DNA of 64,000 nt, from the NCBI RefSeq assembly GCF_000003605.2, contig NW_003149768.1, positions 480,148 to 544,147 on the forward strand, read 5' to 3'. Below the pieces are notes generated by a model. It ran no database searches. It saw only the letters and a list, made by a program, of their open reading frames with translations, and was not told the DNA's origin. Every line of letters starts with the position of its first letter. Position 1 is the first letter of the stretch. The translations under genes and the position numbers were made by a program. This document shows, one piece after another, positions 10,600-22,710 of the stretch. This DNA is from Saccoglossus kowalevskii (taxonomy: Eukaryota > Hemichordata > Enteropneusta > Harrimaniidae).

Positions 10600-13500
10600 A
10601 AGATTATGCTTTTGGGATATTAACACACAACCACGATTAGTATATTTTATTCGCTAATATCCTAATACTTCTTAGGTAGTGATAATTAAATATCGCTGAC
10701 CACACATTTACTCAGTGAACACCTTCAGCTAAATGCTAACATTGTCACATGTTTCTTGTTTATGTTTAACTATGTTTGTTCACAATTTTAATGGAGATTG
10801 TTCAGATGCAAAGAAAACTTTTAAGCTACGTTTAAGCTCATTCTTTTACAAATGTTTCTCACAATTGCTTAGCAATAAAATTGTATCTCAGTGTTTGGGT
10901 AAGAAATTAACAAAACGAAGGCAATGCTTAGATGAAGTCTGAATGCTATTTGATAGAGAATTCACATACTATATACACAAACACTGATCAATTGGACATC
11001 AATTGGCTCGGCTATTCAGTGTTAGGGTGAATGAATCTATTTTTCTAGTTTCACAGAAGATGATTAAAGAACTTGTAAGAACTTCAAACCATTGCTATGT
11101 ACGTTTCCTCGTGACGTTCTAGATATTCCTTCAACATGTTTTGACTATTGTTAACGTGCGACTATTTTCCGTTCAATGCGAGATCCAGCGTTATGCGTGA
11201 AATCGAACGTAAAAACAGGAGAAACAAAGGTAATAGCGTCGCAGTGGCAACAAATTCGAGAGTATTTTGGGGATATTTTCATGCTCAATAATGTGCTGTA
11301 CACATTTTATGATGGTCAATTTAGATGAAGTGAGAGTATTCAAACCCAAAATTCCTCTGTAAAAGATCAGCTAATCAAAGCTACGAAATAAAGGAATTCG
11401 GGCTCAAAATCTAATCGTTTGATTTTTTTCCGGCAAACTTTCGGCGCGCGTCTTTCACGCAACTTACAAGATATCGCAGTTGAACGGAAAATAACTGTTT
11501 CAGGTAATGATATCCCAAAAACGTTACTCTGTACTAAACTAAACTGAAAGTCAATCAGAGAATAAGATTTGTACAAAGAGTACAAAGAATACAGGAATGC
11601 ATGTTATGTCGTAGAACTGGTGTTATATTATTAAAATATGTGCATTCAATGACGCGCCATAATGAGTGTGGCGTTCTCTAATAGAATATATGTAGTTATT
11701 TTGCTACATCAGAGACAGCATTTCGGGTAATTCTTGCATGGAAAGTATGTCATTTAATTAACTCTGCTAGTTAATAATGTGTATATAGTAAATAGTGGTA
11801 TAATTATATTATGAATGATATTGTCCTATGTTTATGTATTTAAGAAATTTATTGGCATTGTGATTAAAAAAAATAAATGTCATAAGTCGTATACATACAA
11901 TCACACAGTGCACATTTTAACTCTTTCAATCTGAAAAAATGAAATGCCAAATCCACAGTTATGTAAATTGTTTACCCAATTGTCATATTAACCCCAGTAA
12001 TTAAAATCAAACAAAGTCAGATCGAATCAACAGTTTATGTGAAGGAAGTTATATAGACAATTACTGCGCAATAACATGACAAAGGAACAGCTGTATAAAA
12101 ACAGAGAAATGTATACTAGATTTGAACACTGGATATATGTGAATGGAATTATGCAAACATTGCAAAAAAAAAGAGTGCATAATCTATTGATATCGAAACC
12201 GGCTTCATTATTTATACTAAGACAGTATGCTTGTAAGGACAAACGTGAGAAATGTTAAAATGTCAGTGTTACTGAAAAGCTGGCAAGTGGATCTCAATAA
12301 TTTTCTATCAAGAAATGGAAACATTCTGGAAAACTGAGGAATGTAAAATGCGTAAATTAATTGTGCCACATTGTATCATCCACAGTTAAGCCAGTTTCTT
12401 GGATGGGAAAATATCAAACGTGAGTTGTAATTGGAAATACCATATTCAACTGAGTATGGATCTGTGTTATGTTGTAAAGTCCGGGAACACAAAAGCAACA
12501 GCAATTGACAGACTAATGGTTAAATCATTTTGATAAGATATATAAACTGTATAATAAACATAAAGCGATGTTTTGATAGCTAATCATGCGCCATATATCA
12601 TTTGGAGTATGAAACATAATGTTATGATGTTTGTGTATAAACTTGTTTACCACCCAGCTTACATTTGACGGTTGTTATTTATAATACTACTCCAGACTTC
12701 TACTTTGGTGATAGCCGTGGCACATTTGAAAAACACTATGTTTAACTTATTCCTTAGCACACACTTGTCAGGTTTAAGTATTAGATTTAAATCAATGGAG
12801 CATTAAACCATTGAAAAAACATTCAGTTTAAACAAAGAATGGTATGAAGAGCCTATCTACCTACAAACCCAATGCATTACCCTTGTATTTTTCATAAACA
12901 ATGACAAAACATATGTTTTTCTTAATACCAATTTAAATGTATTAGCAGTTATTTTTTAGAATTATATAAAAACTTCCTAGTCTTACAGATGACATGTAAA
13001 GACTTTCTTTTATCTCGTCCATTTATGTTATATATTCCAATTCTTTATTCAAATTTTGTGAAACCAAGCAGTGCTTCAAACCTGTGAGTACATGGGATAA
13101 CTCAGAAAATCGGTGAGAGGAACTTGGCAAATAATCTTTGACTTTCTAAGGGATGTAAGTGTTCTAACTAGGCGATTAGTATATAAGTATAAAAAACAGT
13201 ATTTTTCATCAGTGAAATTGAAGCCGAAATTCTTTAACTGGAATTTTTACAACTCTGAAAACAGAAGAGACACACCGAGACATACAACTATGCGAATTAA
13301 TGTCATTGTGTCACAGGTCATTCCCAGGTCCGATTACTGTCAGGTTCTTCGCGTAGGCCAATCACATACCTGGCGATTATGCTACGTGATGCCACGTCTA
13401 ATTTTTAAAACGATATCATATGCAATCGCGTTGAGTGAGCTATGCTTATTTGCATGTCTGGTATGGGTAGACTATTTATTCGCCTAGGTATAACAGCTGT

Positions 13501-15005
13501 TACCTTGCCTCTAAGTGAACTCTTCTATCCATGATTATCGCTTTTAATCTACCATGCCTCTATCGGTATAAGTCTACCAACAATTTATATCATAATTTAC
13601 TAATGAAACCACAGCAGTGGCTGCGGCACGGGGGGGGGGCGCCTTCGCCGAAAGGTTGGGGAGTAGATCTCGCCCCCATGCAACATTTCGTACCGCCGCC
13701 TCTGTACAGGAAAAATTACTGCTTTTGGTCGCTCAAAAGTCGCACTTCGTCATGTTTGATAAGGACTCATAGCGACGTATACAACGCGTGTAAAATACAT
13801 TGTTTATTTATATGGAATACGAACACTGCCCTGTAAATCTTGATAGTATGTTTATGAATATGCCTTTAATTTCGATACAGTCATCGCAGATTAAAACAAT
13901 AAAACGGAAAGTCTTTATTCGTTGACATGTTTTCAAAATTGCTTATTCTAACGTTGGAAATCGTTTGTGGGCAAGTGAATAGAGACAGTAGAATTTGTGC
14001 AAACCGTGTGCAAACCGATAACATGTCGCCTTGGCCGGTCCAGTCTTCGTTGCAACAAATAAACACACCATTTCCACCAGATACAGCACTAAGCGTTTTC
14101 TTTTAATTGTCAACACGTTGATTTGTATACTCCACTTAATAATTTTATCAGGTAATCTGTTGTTTCTATCGTGAGTTCTGATTGGGTGATGGAAATGAGC
14201 CCGAATGAATCTTATAATCGTTTGCGGGCGTGCGACAGTAAATCGTGGTGAAATCTGCCAAGGTTTATGTCGAGGTTGAATAAATGGTTCTTGGCTGGCG
14301 AAGATGGAAGTACGTAGGCCTGCGTGTGTGAAGAGTACTATTCAATCGATTGCATGATTACGAGCATAACGCCAAGTAAACCAGGGCGAATAAACTATGA
14401 TCGCACGAACCAAATAAAATCTAAGGATTCGATTAATTTAGCATTTTTATTTTACTCGTTTATTCTTCTTTTTAAATAGAAACTAACCAACAAAAATATA
14501 GTTCAGGTCACGTTGAATGATTGTGTCACTATCAATAGCTACACTTGTTCTGGGCTTTGCTTCAATTGTTCACAACATTTACATATTAATTTATGGTAAG
14601 TGGATGAGTTATATGCATAGTCAGATCACAAATAATAATTACAATACTGTAAAGTGGCACTTTTGAAAATCTTACCACTTATATATGTAATTCCCAGGAG
14701 ACCAAATAACACCGTGTTTGTTTTTGACTTAGGAGTTACGAATTTGATCCCAACCAATGATCATGCTTTTTGTTTTTTTGTTTCGTTTTTTCGCAATTTC
14801 TGATGTCTCTAAAGTAATCTGAAGGTCTCTAAAACAAGAGTCTAGACTAGACTAGATTGCTCTTGGTGGAGCTGTACAACCAAGAATATAGGGCAATATT
14901 TGGCTGTTACACTGGTAAACACAAATAATCGTCCCTCGAGAACGAAGAAGTCAGGTTTCCAGTGTATTGTGGCAGCGTTTAACTTATGATCAATATTATT
15001 GATTT
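10600..15005. other. AT-rich DNA with no supported gene
   Basis: The longest ORF is 124 codons (13113-13487, plus strand). It has no signal peptide, no recognisable domain and no clear splice context. 13769-13812 is the partner of the inverted repeat at 4071-4115, and a run of G occurs near 13630. I see no RNA gene. Confidence 0.45.
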
Positions 15006-15085
15006 GATTTATCTATGCTCACTCCAAACATCGATACCCGCTACGGCACACTCTATTGGCAGATACTTGTCACATGGTCAGCTGT

Positions 15086-15166
15086 TATAAAAGCAGACAC
15101 ATTCTGTATCTAATTAGCACTCTATTGCCGTCCATACTTGCCGAACAACTGTACCACGATTATAAG
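15086..15166 (+). promoter_or_regulatory. TATA box and 5' untranslated exon of transferase A
   Basis: TATAAAA lies at 15086-15092. About 25 bp downstream begins a short stretch without any ATG that ends at the splice donor TATAAG|GTTTGT (exon end 15166). The same donor is conserved in copy B (exon end 20667). The coding exon of transferase A begins after a TTTTACACAG acceptor at 16858, so the intron would be 1692 bp. Transcription start and exon limits are inferred from signals and from comparison of the two copies. Confidence 0.5.
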
Positions 15167-16890
15167 GTTTGTAGAAACATCTTCTACATGTATTCATATA
15201 CAGTAATTATTTGAGTAAATCATGAGACCAAATAGCTACACGCTTTTTAGAATTACTTAATTCAAAATGTCAATACTTGTTATTAACCTATTAATTTGTT
15301 ATCCAACTAAGACAGTCATGGAATTGTACAATTGCTTTTGCATAAATTGTTATTTATTCACGTTGTCGTAACTTTTGTATGTCGCATTGATCAAACGAAA
15401 ATATAGGAATACATAAATAAATCAATTTTAATCATTCATTGATTTAGTTTGCTCCTCTTATTAACCTGATAATGCACATTTTATTTTAAGTGTGAAATTC
15501 TTTCGAATAAAGATTCGTCACATGTTCAAATTCGCCGCGTGTGCATAATTGTTAATTTTCTCAGACTGTGGTTGAATTTGAATGTATAATCATGACTATA
15601 ACTGGTATGTGACATTGGTATTATGAAATTATGAAACATTTTACTTTTGGATTTGGTATGAAATTATACATAATTGGCCTACACATGGTAATTGCCAACT
15701 GTTTCAATTAAAGCGCTCTTGATATACCCTGGACGAGCATAACGTAGTTTACCACTAAATTTTAGGAGGTTGCGAATTATAAGATTATAATCTCTTCCAT
15801 AATTTGGACTTAAAACTGCATTTTTGTCTTTGACATATTGCAACAATACATAACGTTGGTTTTGATGATTTAGTGACATTCGAGTGACCAGAATTTAGTG
15901 AAACATCCACAGCACATTTTTTCTGAATTTGCAATATAAGTTTTTTATTTGTCTGCTGTTTTTTGAATGATTTTTCGAATGCGTTTTCATTATCAAGTGA
16001 TTGAATCAGGCGAGATCTTTTGCGGGAGGTTTTGACTACATCTTACTGACCAAATTCCATAGTGGGAAGTATTCTTCATTATGACTGGTCTGCAACAAAT
16101 CTAAACCACTAATATGTTTTTGCTTTCCCTTCATTCTAAATTATTATGACGATTTTTTTCTTTATTTTTCCAATTTTTATAAAGATAAAAACTGGTAAAC
16201 CCTTACATTATTTTTTTTAACATGACAATTCTTCTTCTATTACCGATATTAAATCCTATAGAGAATACACACTGATAGGGGTTTGAGGGAGTACTTCACG
16301 GCGACACATGGTACATGATACAGTTTAAATTACACCGAGACTAAGTCAAGGCATATTAAAAGTCCATAACGATATCGCTGCCAATAATAGGCTTCTACGC
16401 AAACAGACCAGTCTAGCCAGACGGAATTTTAATCGCGACACAGCTTGCTGCTGGGAGAGACTAAATGAATATTAAAATGACATAAACTTTCACAAGAAGC
16501 TTTTACAATAAATATCACATGGTAATCTGACTGACTGAGTCGATCAATGCATCTTTATGTATATTACTTACAATTGTTTTATCGCCATTAACCTAAGCAC
16601 ATGCAAGTCTATCGAATCCAATAGCATTAAATACACGAATGCGACTTCTGAAATTTAGTTACTCAACTACGACCTTACTATGTTACACATTATGAATGAC
16701 AAACGGCTGTAAAATCAGAGTTGTTTATTTGAACAACCTTCCATTGAAAGAAAAACGATCGTGTTACATTGGCACAATAGAGTCGAAAATGAAATACTTT
16801 ATGCATTTTCTTCAACATTAGATATTTACTGATCAATGCATGAAATTGTTTTACACAGTGACGTATATCAAGTCAGAGAACAAGCTTATC

Positions 16891-17964
16891 ATGTTAATCC
16901 CGATTCTGATATTACGAAGATGGCTGATATTTGCAGCGTGTACGATAGTCATTGGTATGGCAGTACGGAATATTTATGTAAAACAAGAAGCCAAATTTGC
17001 AGAGAAAATATTGCGTTACGAAGACGGCCATACAGATCAATGTTCTTGCAACAAGCACAGTCCAAATATCAGTCAAGATCACACAGGAACAACTTCAAAG
17101 CAGCTACTCCATCCCGCAAATAAAGTATCTGGAAAAACCAAGATAAATGAAAGTGAACAGACGAAATTCGATTTACTAAAAGTGTGTACCGGTATACAAA
17201 AACGCTACGGATTTGTCATTGTACAGTTACTAAACTATGCGTATATAAATATGACTAAAAGTTGGATTTGTAATCTTGAAAAGTTCGATGATGTGATGCA
17301 GCGAGTGGTGTTCATTGCTACTGATCAGACAGCGTATGACGAGCTACTTAAATGGAGACATTCAATCAACGTCGTGCTTGCGCAATATGGTTCAGAAGAC
17401 GCTTTGCTTTTTGGACGTGTTAGTTACTTTAAATACTGTCTTTTTCGAGCTCAGCAGATTGACGCATTGTTGAATCATAATATCTCTGTTTTAATGACCG
17501 AATCTGACGCCGTCTGGCTTAGCTATCCACTTCATGCGTTCGAACCGAAAGACGAAGCCGTTGACATGATTGTTAACAGCCAAAATTACAACGGCGGAAC
17601 CGGGTTTTGTACTTGCCTTTTGTTTCTTAATGCTACTACCAACACACGTCGTGTATGGAGCACACTGACCAACAGGTTGGATCAAAAGTTGTCGCAATTT
17701 ACGGAAGAAGCTGCTATCGGCTCAAAAGGTTCTGCACAGGAAATGTTTTATCGAATAGCAATGAACGATGATGAAATAACGATCAGTTTTTTGCCAAATA
17801 AACAGTTCGTTACTGGGCAGTGGTATTCTTCAGTAGACATACGAAATGAAACAGATCCCATCATTTTGCAAAATAATTTCATTTCCGGCAATACCAACAA
17901 AATAAAACGGGCCATCAAGTGGGGACATTGGTTTCTCTCTGAAAATACATCTAATTGTTTATAA
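16891..17964 (+). CDS. Type II membrane nucleotide-sugar transferase, copy A (PF03407-like)
   Basis: Encodes 357 residues in one exon. A short basic N-terminus is followed by a hydrophobic anchor at about residues 10-27 (WLIFAACTIVIGMAV). A variable stem runs to about residue 90 and a catalytic domain reaches the C-terminus. The domain fits the nucleotide-diphospho-sugar transferase family: YGFVIVQLLNYAY at its start, and TESDAVWLSYP near residue 205, where that family has its metal- and nucleotide-binding D-x-D/DxVW segment. Several N-glycosylation sequons (NMT, NIS, NAT, NET) suit a Golgi lumenal enzyme. The start is the ATG aligned with copy B, 32 bp inside the exon; the frame is open upstream to the acceptor. 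By eye, the last 270 residues are nearly the same as in copy B, while anchor and stem are diverged. Donor and acceptor sugars cannot be told. Confidence 0.85.
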   Translation: MLIPILILRRWLIFAACTIVIGMAVRNIYVKQEAKFAEKILRYEDGHTDQCSCNKHSPNISQDHTGTTSKQLLHPANKVSGKTKINESEQTKFDLLKVCTGIQKRYGFVIVQLLNYAYINMTKSWICNLEKFDDVMQRVVFIATDQTAYDELLKWRHSINVVLAQYGSEDALLFGRVSYFKYCLFRAQQIDALLNHNISVLMTESDAVWLSYPLHAFEPKDEAVDMIVNSQNYNGGTGFCTCLLFLNATTNTRRVWSTLTNRLDQKLSQFTEEAAIGSKGSAQEMFYRIAMNDDEITISFLPNKQFVTGQWYSSVDIRNETDPIILQNNFISGNTNKIKRAIKWGHWFLSENTSNCL

Positions 17965-18059
17965 TATCTTTATTAAGCATGGCTTTTCGTTGTTATTTAG
18001 AAATTATTGACCATGGAAATATTACCCAAATATTAATTAATGATTATTATTATACATAT

Positions 18060-18310
18060 GTCTCCGTACCCTCATACGTCACAGCGTGTCGTAATTTTGC
18101 GGTATTTTACGGGGTATTTTCATCCTACTATATTGGGAAATGCGAATTCCGAGTCTGATAGGACTCGACCCAAAGAAGTTCGCTGATTCTGCTCTGAACA
18201 TTTTTGAAGACGGCATTCCAATGGTGTATCCTTGGAAGGAAAAGATGTATATTAATAAGGTTATTACGAGAATACCTCAATATATACACTCAGACAGTAC
18301 GCCGTCGCAT
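18060..18310 (+). repeat. Single arm of the palindromic repeat family
   Basis: Matches each arm of the palindrome at 30110-30650. Shared blocks: TAATTTTGCGGTATT, AAATGCGAATTCC, TTCGCTGATTCTG, GGAAGGAAAAGATGTAT and GGTTATTACGAG. Here only one arm is present, inside the 3' flank of transferase A. The 129-codon ORF at 18140-18529 and the 67-codon ORF at 17955-18158 lie in or across this repeat and are not called. Confidence 0.75.
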
Positions 18311-18539
18311 CGACCTCCTCCCGCTGTAATGTCTTCGTGCATACTTTCGTGGTTTGGTGCCATATTTTCACTTGTAACGGGAAATTATTTACTCAGATGT
18401 ACTCAATTTCTGTTAGTAAAAATAAAACCGTATTGTAAATGTTCAGCTTTCTGTTGTCTTTTTGTAATCGATCTTCAGAATCCATCATCCATGAATCCAG
18501 AATCCATGGTTTGTCTACTTTCGAAATAGGCATTCGTAT

Positions 18540-20530
18540 GCAAATTACTTCCTTTCAAAAACGTTAGCAGGCACGGTGTACACACTTTTCTTGAACACTA
18601 TGCACTCAAACGCCTAAAACTAAAACTATTGTGCATCTATATATGTTGGGTTTTGTGCATTCATTTATCGTGTGCATTTCAATTAGTATAAAAGCTTTCT
18701 AGTCCAATAAATATGGCTAGAAAATATCATTGACTACATAAACCCCAAAACTGGAAAACGTATTAGTATGGTAACATGCCAACATCTTATTACTTTATCA
18801 GTGATTATATTACTACATGGGGGGTTATTATGAAATGCCTACTGTATCACACACTGTAATCTATATAAAAATACAATAAAGAATTCCACAAATCTTGTTT
18901 GTCTGATTAGTTAAAATACCAGCGATGTGGCACCAGGTGTTAATGCGCACTCATTCCAGTGTCATGGGGGTATGTTGAGAGTAGACTGCATGAGGTCGAG
19001 CCATGGTATCCACGTCTCAACACCCTTGAAATGTTTGAAGCACTTATAAATGCCCTCAATGAATAAATAAACCACTGCCCAAAGCGGGTATACCACGAAG
19101 TTTTACAAACCACAACACATACAGACATGCGGTATTGACTTTGTATGTGGGCCAATAGTGAATAAGATTTTGTCAATTTTCATAAGTGTAGTCTCGTTTT
19201 AATTACACACAAATTGTTTATATTTGTCATTGTTTTTTCAACGTAATAAACCACAGTCATATTCGAAGAACAGTCAATGAATATTCATGAATCGTCAAAA
19301 ACCAAAGAAAAATATGACCGCCAGTTAGTTATTCTTGAATTTTGTTAACTTTGGTATTACATGTATGATGATGCCCAGTAATATTCAAATGACAATCGAT
19401 TTTACATTGCGAAACAACTTAATCGGGAAAATTCTTTGCTGTGCACCAGTAAATCATTATGAGTTGTATGCACATCTTTTCTGACATAAATTCAGTCTTT
19501 GAGCTTCGATTCACGTGGAAAAACATGGCAGACCACAACACTGTCTATATTTACGCACTATTAACACACTGGTGGTTTATTACCAGAGAGTAGAATTGTT
19601 TGTCAACTTATATGAGGAAATGTAAAAAAGAGAAGTAGGATTCACGAATACACGGTTTTTGACGTAATATCCGGGTTAATTCAGGTTTTAATTATAACCG
19701 TATTATCCCTGACAATGCAATTTAAGTCAATACAACTGTATCACACGATGATACATTCATTCACATGGAAACACACATATGTACACATGTTGATTTATCA
19801 AAAGGGCGACAATTCACGTACATGTTAAATCATCCGAAATCTGAGGACGACGAAGTATTTTAAAATTAAAAAAAATACACACAGCATCATTGTTGCTTGT
19901 AATGGGAGAGGTTAGAACATATCAAAAATACATTGTGGTAAGATTTGTCAAGGTAGCTAATGAAATTTTGTGTTGATTTAGAAATTGAACTTCTATACGG
20001 GCTACGGTAGATTAACTACACTAAGCCATTCTGTAATTCCATGAAAACTACCTAACGTGTTCATAATTTAACGTTCTTTAATTTAAGGTCGTATATAGTA
20101 AGGCTATAGGTTTTGTATAGTCGTCACGAGTGTCGGTATGAATCCTGCGCCTCACAAATATGTGTGCAGTTGTGAAATAAAAGGAATTGTGCAACATACG
20201 GAAAAACATGATTTTTTCGTCTTCTGTTTCAATCAATGTTTTTTTAACCCTCTTCCCTTCTAATGCTTGTTTCGAAAGAACACATTAAACATTGAACTGT
20301 TGACAGGTTATTGAAATATTGATTAATTTTATTACAAAGAAAAACCGCATCACTGAGTCGATTTTTTTTTCTGATGGAACGCGAGAAAAAAAAATCCATT
20401 TAGGCCTAAATGTTAATAATTTGTTCAAATTATTGATGGCGTAGTTGAAGCAAGACAGTCTACAACCCATAATCACCAAACAGTTCACTCAGTCTAACAT
20501 CTCCAGTTATAACTCACAATAATTCACAAC
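18540..20530. other. 3' flank of transferase A and spacer between the duplicated blocks
   Basis: Holds the 3' part of segmental copy A, including an AATAAA at about 18876 that may serve transferase A. After 19790 comes spacer with no counterpart in copy B and no gene that I can support. Confidence 0.45.
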
Positions 20531-20569
20531 CACTAAATGAATGCTCACTCTCAACGTCGATGTACGTAA

Positions 20570-20667
20570 GAGCACACTCTATTGACAGGCAGTTGCCACT
20601 GTCACATGGTCATAGACGGCTAAAGTGGAGTAACCTGCTATATTCACAATTTCACTGCGAGTGTAAG
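20570..20667 (+). promoter_or_regulatory. 5' exon region of transferase B, without the TATA box
   Basis: Aligns with 15045-15166. The shared CACACTCTATTG, TCACATGGTCA and TAAG|GTTTGTAG blocks identify the same first exon and donor (exon end 20667). Where copy A has TATAAAAGC, copy B reads GCTAAAGTG, so the TATA box is lost or never arose here. This suggests different expression of the two copies. Exon limits are inferred. Confidence 0.4.
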
Positions 20668-21299
20668 GTTTGTAGCGATTTCATAATCATTTTTTTCGCA
20701 TATCTATCTCGGCGAATATTCTTCGAGACCAAATTAACTACTAACTTTCTTAAAATAGCGATTCACTTTGGTAAATACTTACCTTTAAATGTGTTTATTA
20801 GACATTCACTGGACTAACTCAATTGTACATGCGATGCAGGAATGACTCACAGTGCCATTATAACAACTTTTAATATGACCTTTCGGTAAGTGTGCCCCAT
20901 ACACGACGTGTGTTGGTCGTATCATTAAGAAACAAAAGACAAATGCAAACGCCAGTTCCCATTTCATATAAGTAACATCAATTCACCGTCATTTATAATT
21001 TCACGATCATTTGATGTCGCGTTGATCAAAATACCAGACGTACATAAAGAAGTACAATCTCGGCTTCATGACATTGCATGGTTTATTTTAACTGTGAGAT
21101 CAACGTGAGCAAGGTTTCATCACGCGTAGCATTTGTATATTTGATGTCCTATACACGTATTACAATACCTTGTCCGATTATGTAGTGGCTATCACACGTG
21201 AAGCAAAATGGGATCAGTTATTCTCAAAAATGTTACAATCCTTGTTCTGTGTATTGAGTAACTCGCACCTATTGTTGGTTGTGTAATTTCAATGTGCAT

Positions 21300-21425
21300 G
21301 TATATTGTTTTTTCTTTATTGTTTTTTTCCCTTTATTGTTTTTTTTCTTATATTGTTTTTTTTACTTTATTTTTGTTCCTTTATTGTTTTTGTCTTTATT
21401 GTTTTTTATCCTTTATATTTTTTTT
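21300..21425 (+). repeat. T-rich low-complexity tract
   Basis: Imperfect repeats of the unit CTTTATTGTTTTT inside the first intron of transferase B. The two overlapping ORFs here (70 and 82 codons) are hydrophobic artefacts of the repeat. Confidence 0.9.
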
Positions 21426-22710
21426 TCTGCTCGTAAAGAGGTATTGTATTTTAGACTCAGTGAAAGTAATAGTATTCAATTGTCACAAGTTAAGTTATTG
21501 TTAATAAATAACAAGGTGGTTCTATGAATAAAAAACCTTATTTGTAGAATAGTCATGCTGGTTTTATATATTTATTGCTCGAGAACAAATTGTTCTTTAT
21601 CAAATAAATTATTTTAAGTGAAATCAAGCTATGAACTGAGTTTTTGGATACAATGTTGGTGTCAATACAGAATTGAAAAACGGTCATTCCATAAAAGGAA
21701 TGACAATCGTGGCCACGACGAAGACTAGCTCACAACCAAATTTAGCACCCGTAGACAGCCACGAGGTCAGTCAGGTCACTTAACGCGATTTAAACATAAC
21801 ATATTATGTATTTGACAGATGATAGGGGCACATACTTTATTTTGGCTTGGTCTATGCATTACATTGCTTATAAATCATTAAAAAAATGGTTGGGAAAATC
21901 AAGCACTGATAATATTTGAAGTTGGCGTATCAGCTGACAGCACATTTGACAACCACAGACGTTGTATTTTGCTTGCCTGTTAATGAACAACTTTGTAAAT
22001 ATGATAAAAACCTTGAGGGACCATATATGTGGAAACTCGTTAGCATAGTGGTAGGATATATTCTTCTAATAAACAATGTGAATTCTTTAAAAATATATTT
22101 AAATATTTACATCATCCAAAACACTAAAATTCGAAGTGTGATTTTGGTTTTTTTCTTTGAACTGTAGAACCCAATGTTTGCTAGTGTAATTATTGGTTCA
22201 ATAAAGGCCACTAATGTTCAGCTAGTGTGTGGATGTAAAATATAGAAAAACAAATATCTGAAAGCGTAGGCATGTGGGGTGGCTGGACTGAAAGAAAAAT
22301 GGTATTATATTATCATAGGGGTAACCAATTTGTTGGATTTTTACATATTTTGCTTACAAATAGCAGTGTATTTCCCATTTTTTGACCTAAAATCAACACT
22401 TTAGATTATATTGTTGCACAGTCGAAACATTGTGACATTGTCATTTAATCTCAAAATGGCGTGTATTGTAAGAAGGCGGCACATTTATACATACTCAGTA
22501 GATGATATTGGGGTAAAATGTGTTTCAAATTTGAGACACTAGCTTTTTTCAAACACACACATACTACAGTGAATACCATTGCCACCTGCAAACTGCTTCA
22601 TGCTGGCACATGGAAGAGAGAGCAGGAGAGTGTCTTGTTTAGTAAGTCAGTCTTCATCAGTGCATATCATTATTTTACAGAGTGACGTAAGATATAAAGA
22701 CAGCTGGTGT

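Larger units (their letters stand above)
15010..19790 (+). repeat. Tandem segmental duplication, copy A
   Basis: Matches copy B (20535-25190) in the same orientation along its length. Shared landmarks: a 5' block with CACACTCTATTG and TCACATGGTCA; the donor TAAGGTTTGTAG; the coding exon; a 3' block with CAACATCTTATTA (18780 / 24440); an ACATGGCAGA-CACAACACTG block (19523 / 24953); and a final GGGTTAATTC-GG block (19673 / 25094). The offset is about 5.5 kb. Copy A has a palindrome-family insertion at about 18060-18300 that copy B lacks. Confidence 0.85.

Noticed and set aside
13113-13487. 124-codon plus-strand ORF
   Set aside because: No domain, no signal peptide, no splice context or poly-A signal. 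ORFs of this length occur by chance in a 64-kb window.
17955-18529. Possible additional exon or gene just after transferase A
   Set aside because: The ORFs coincide with the dispersed palindrome-family arm that is also found in the sulfotransferase intron.
21279-21527. Two hydrophobic ORFs that look like membrane proteins
   Set aside because: They are translations of the T-rich repeat (CTTTATTGTTTTT) in the intron of transferase B.
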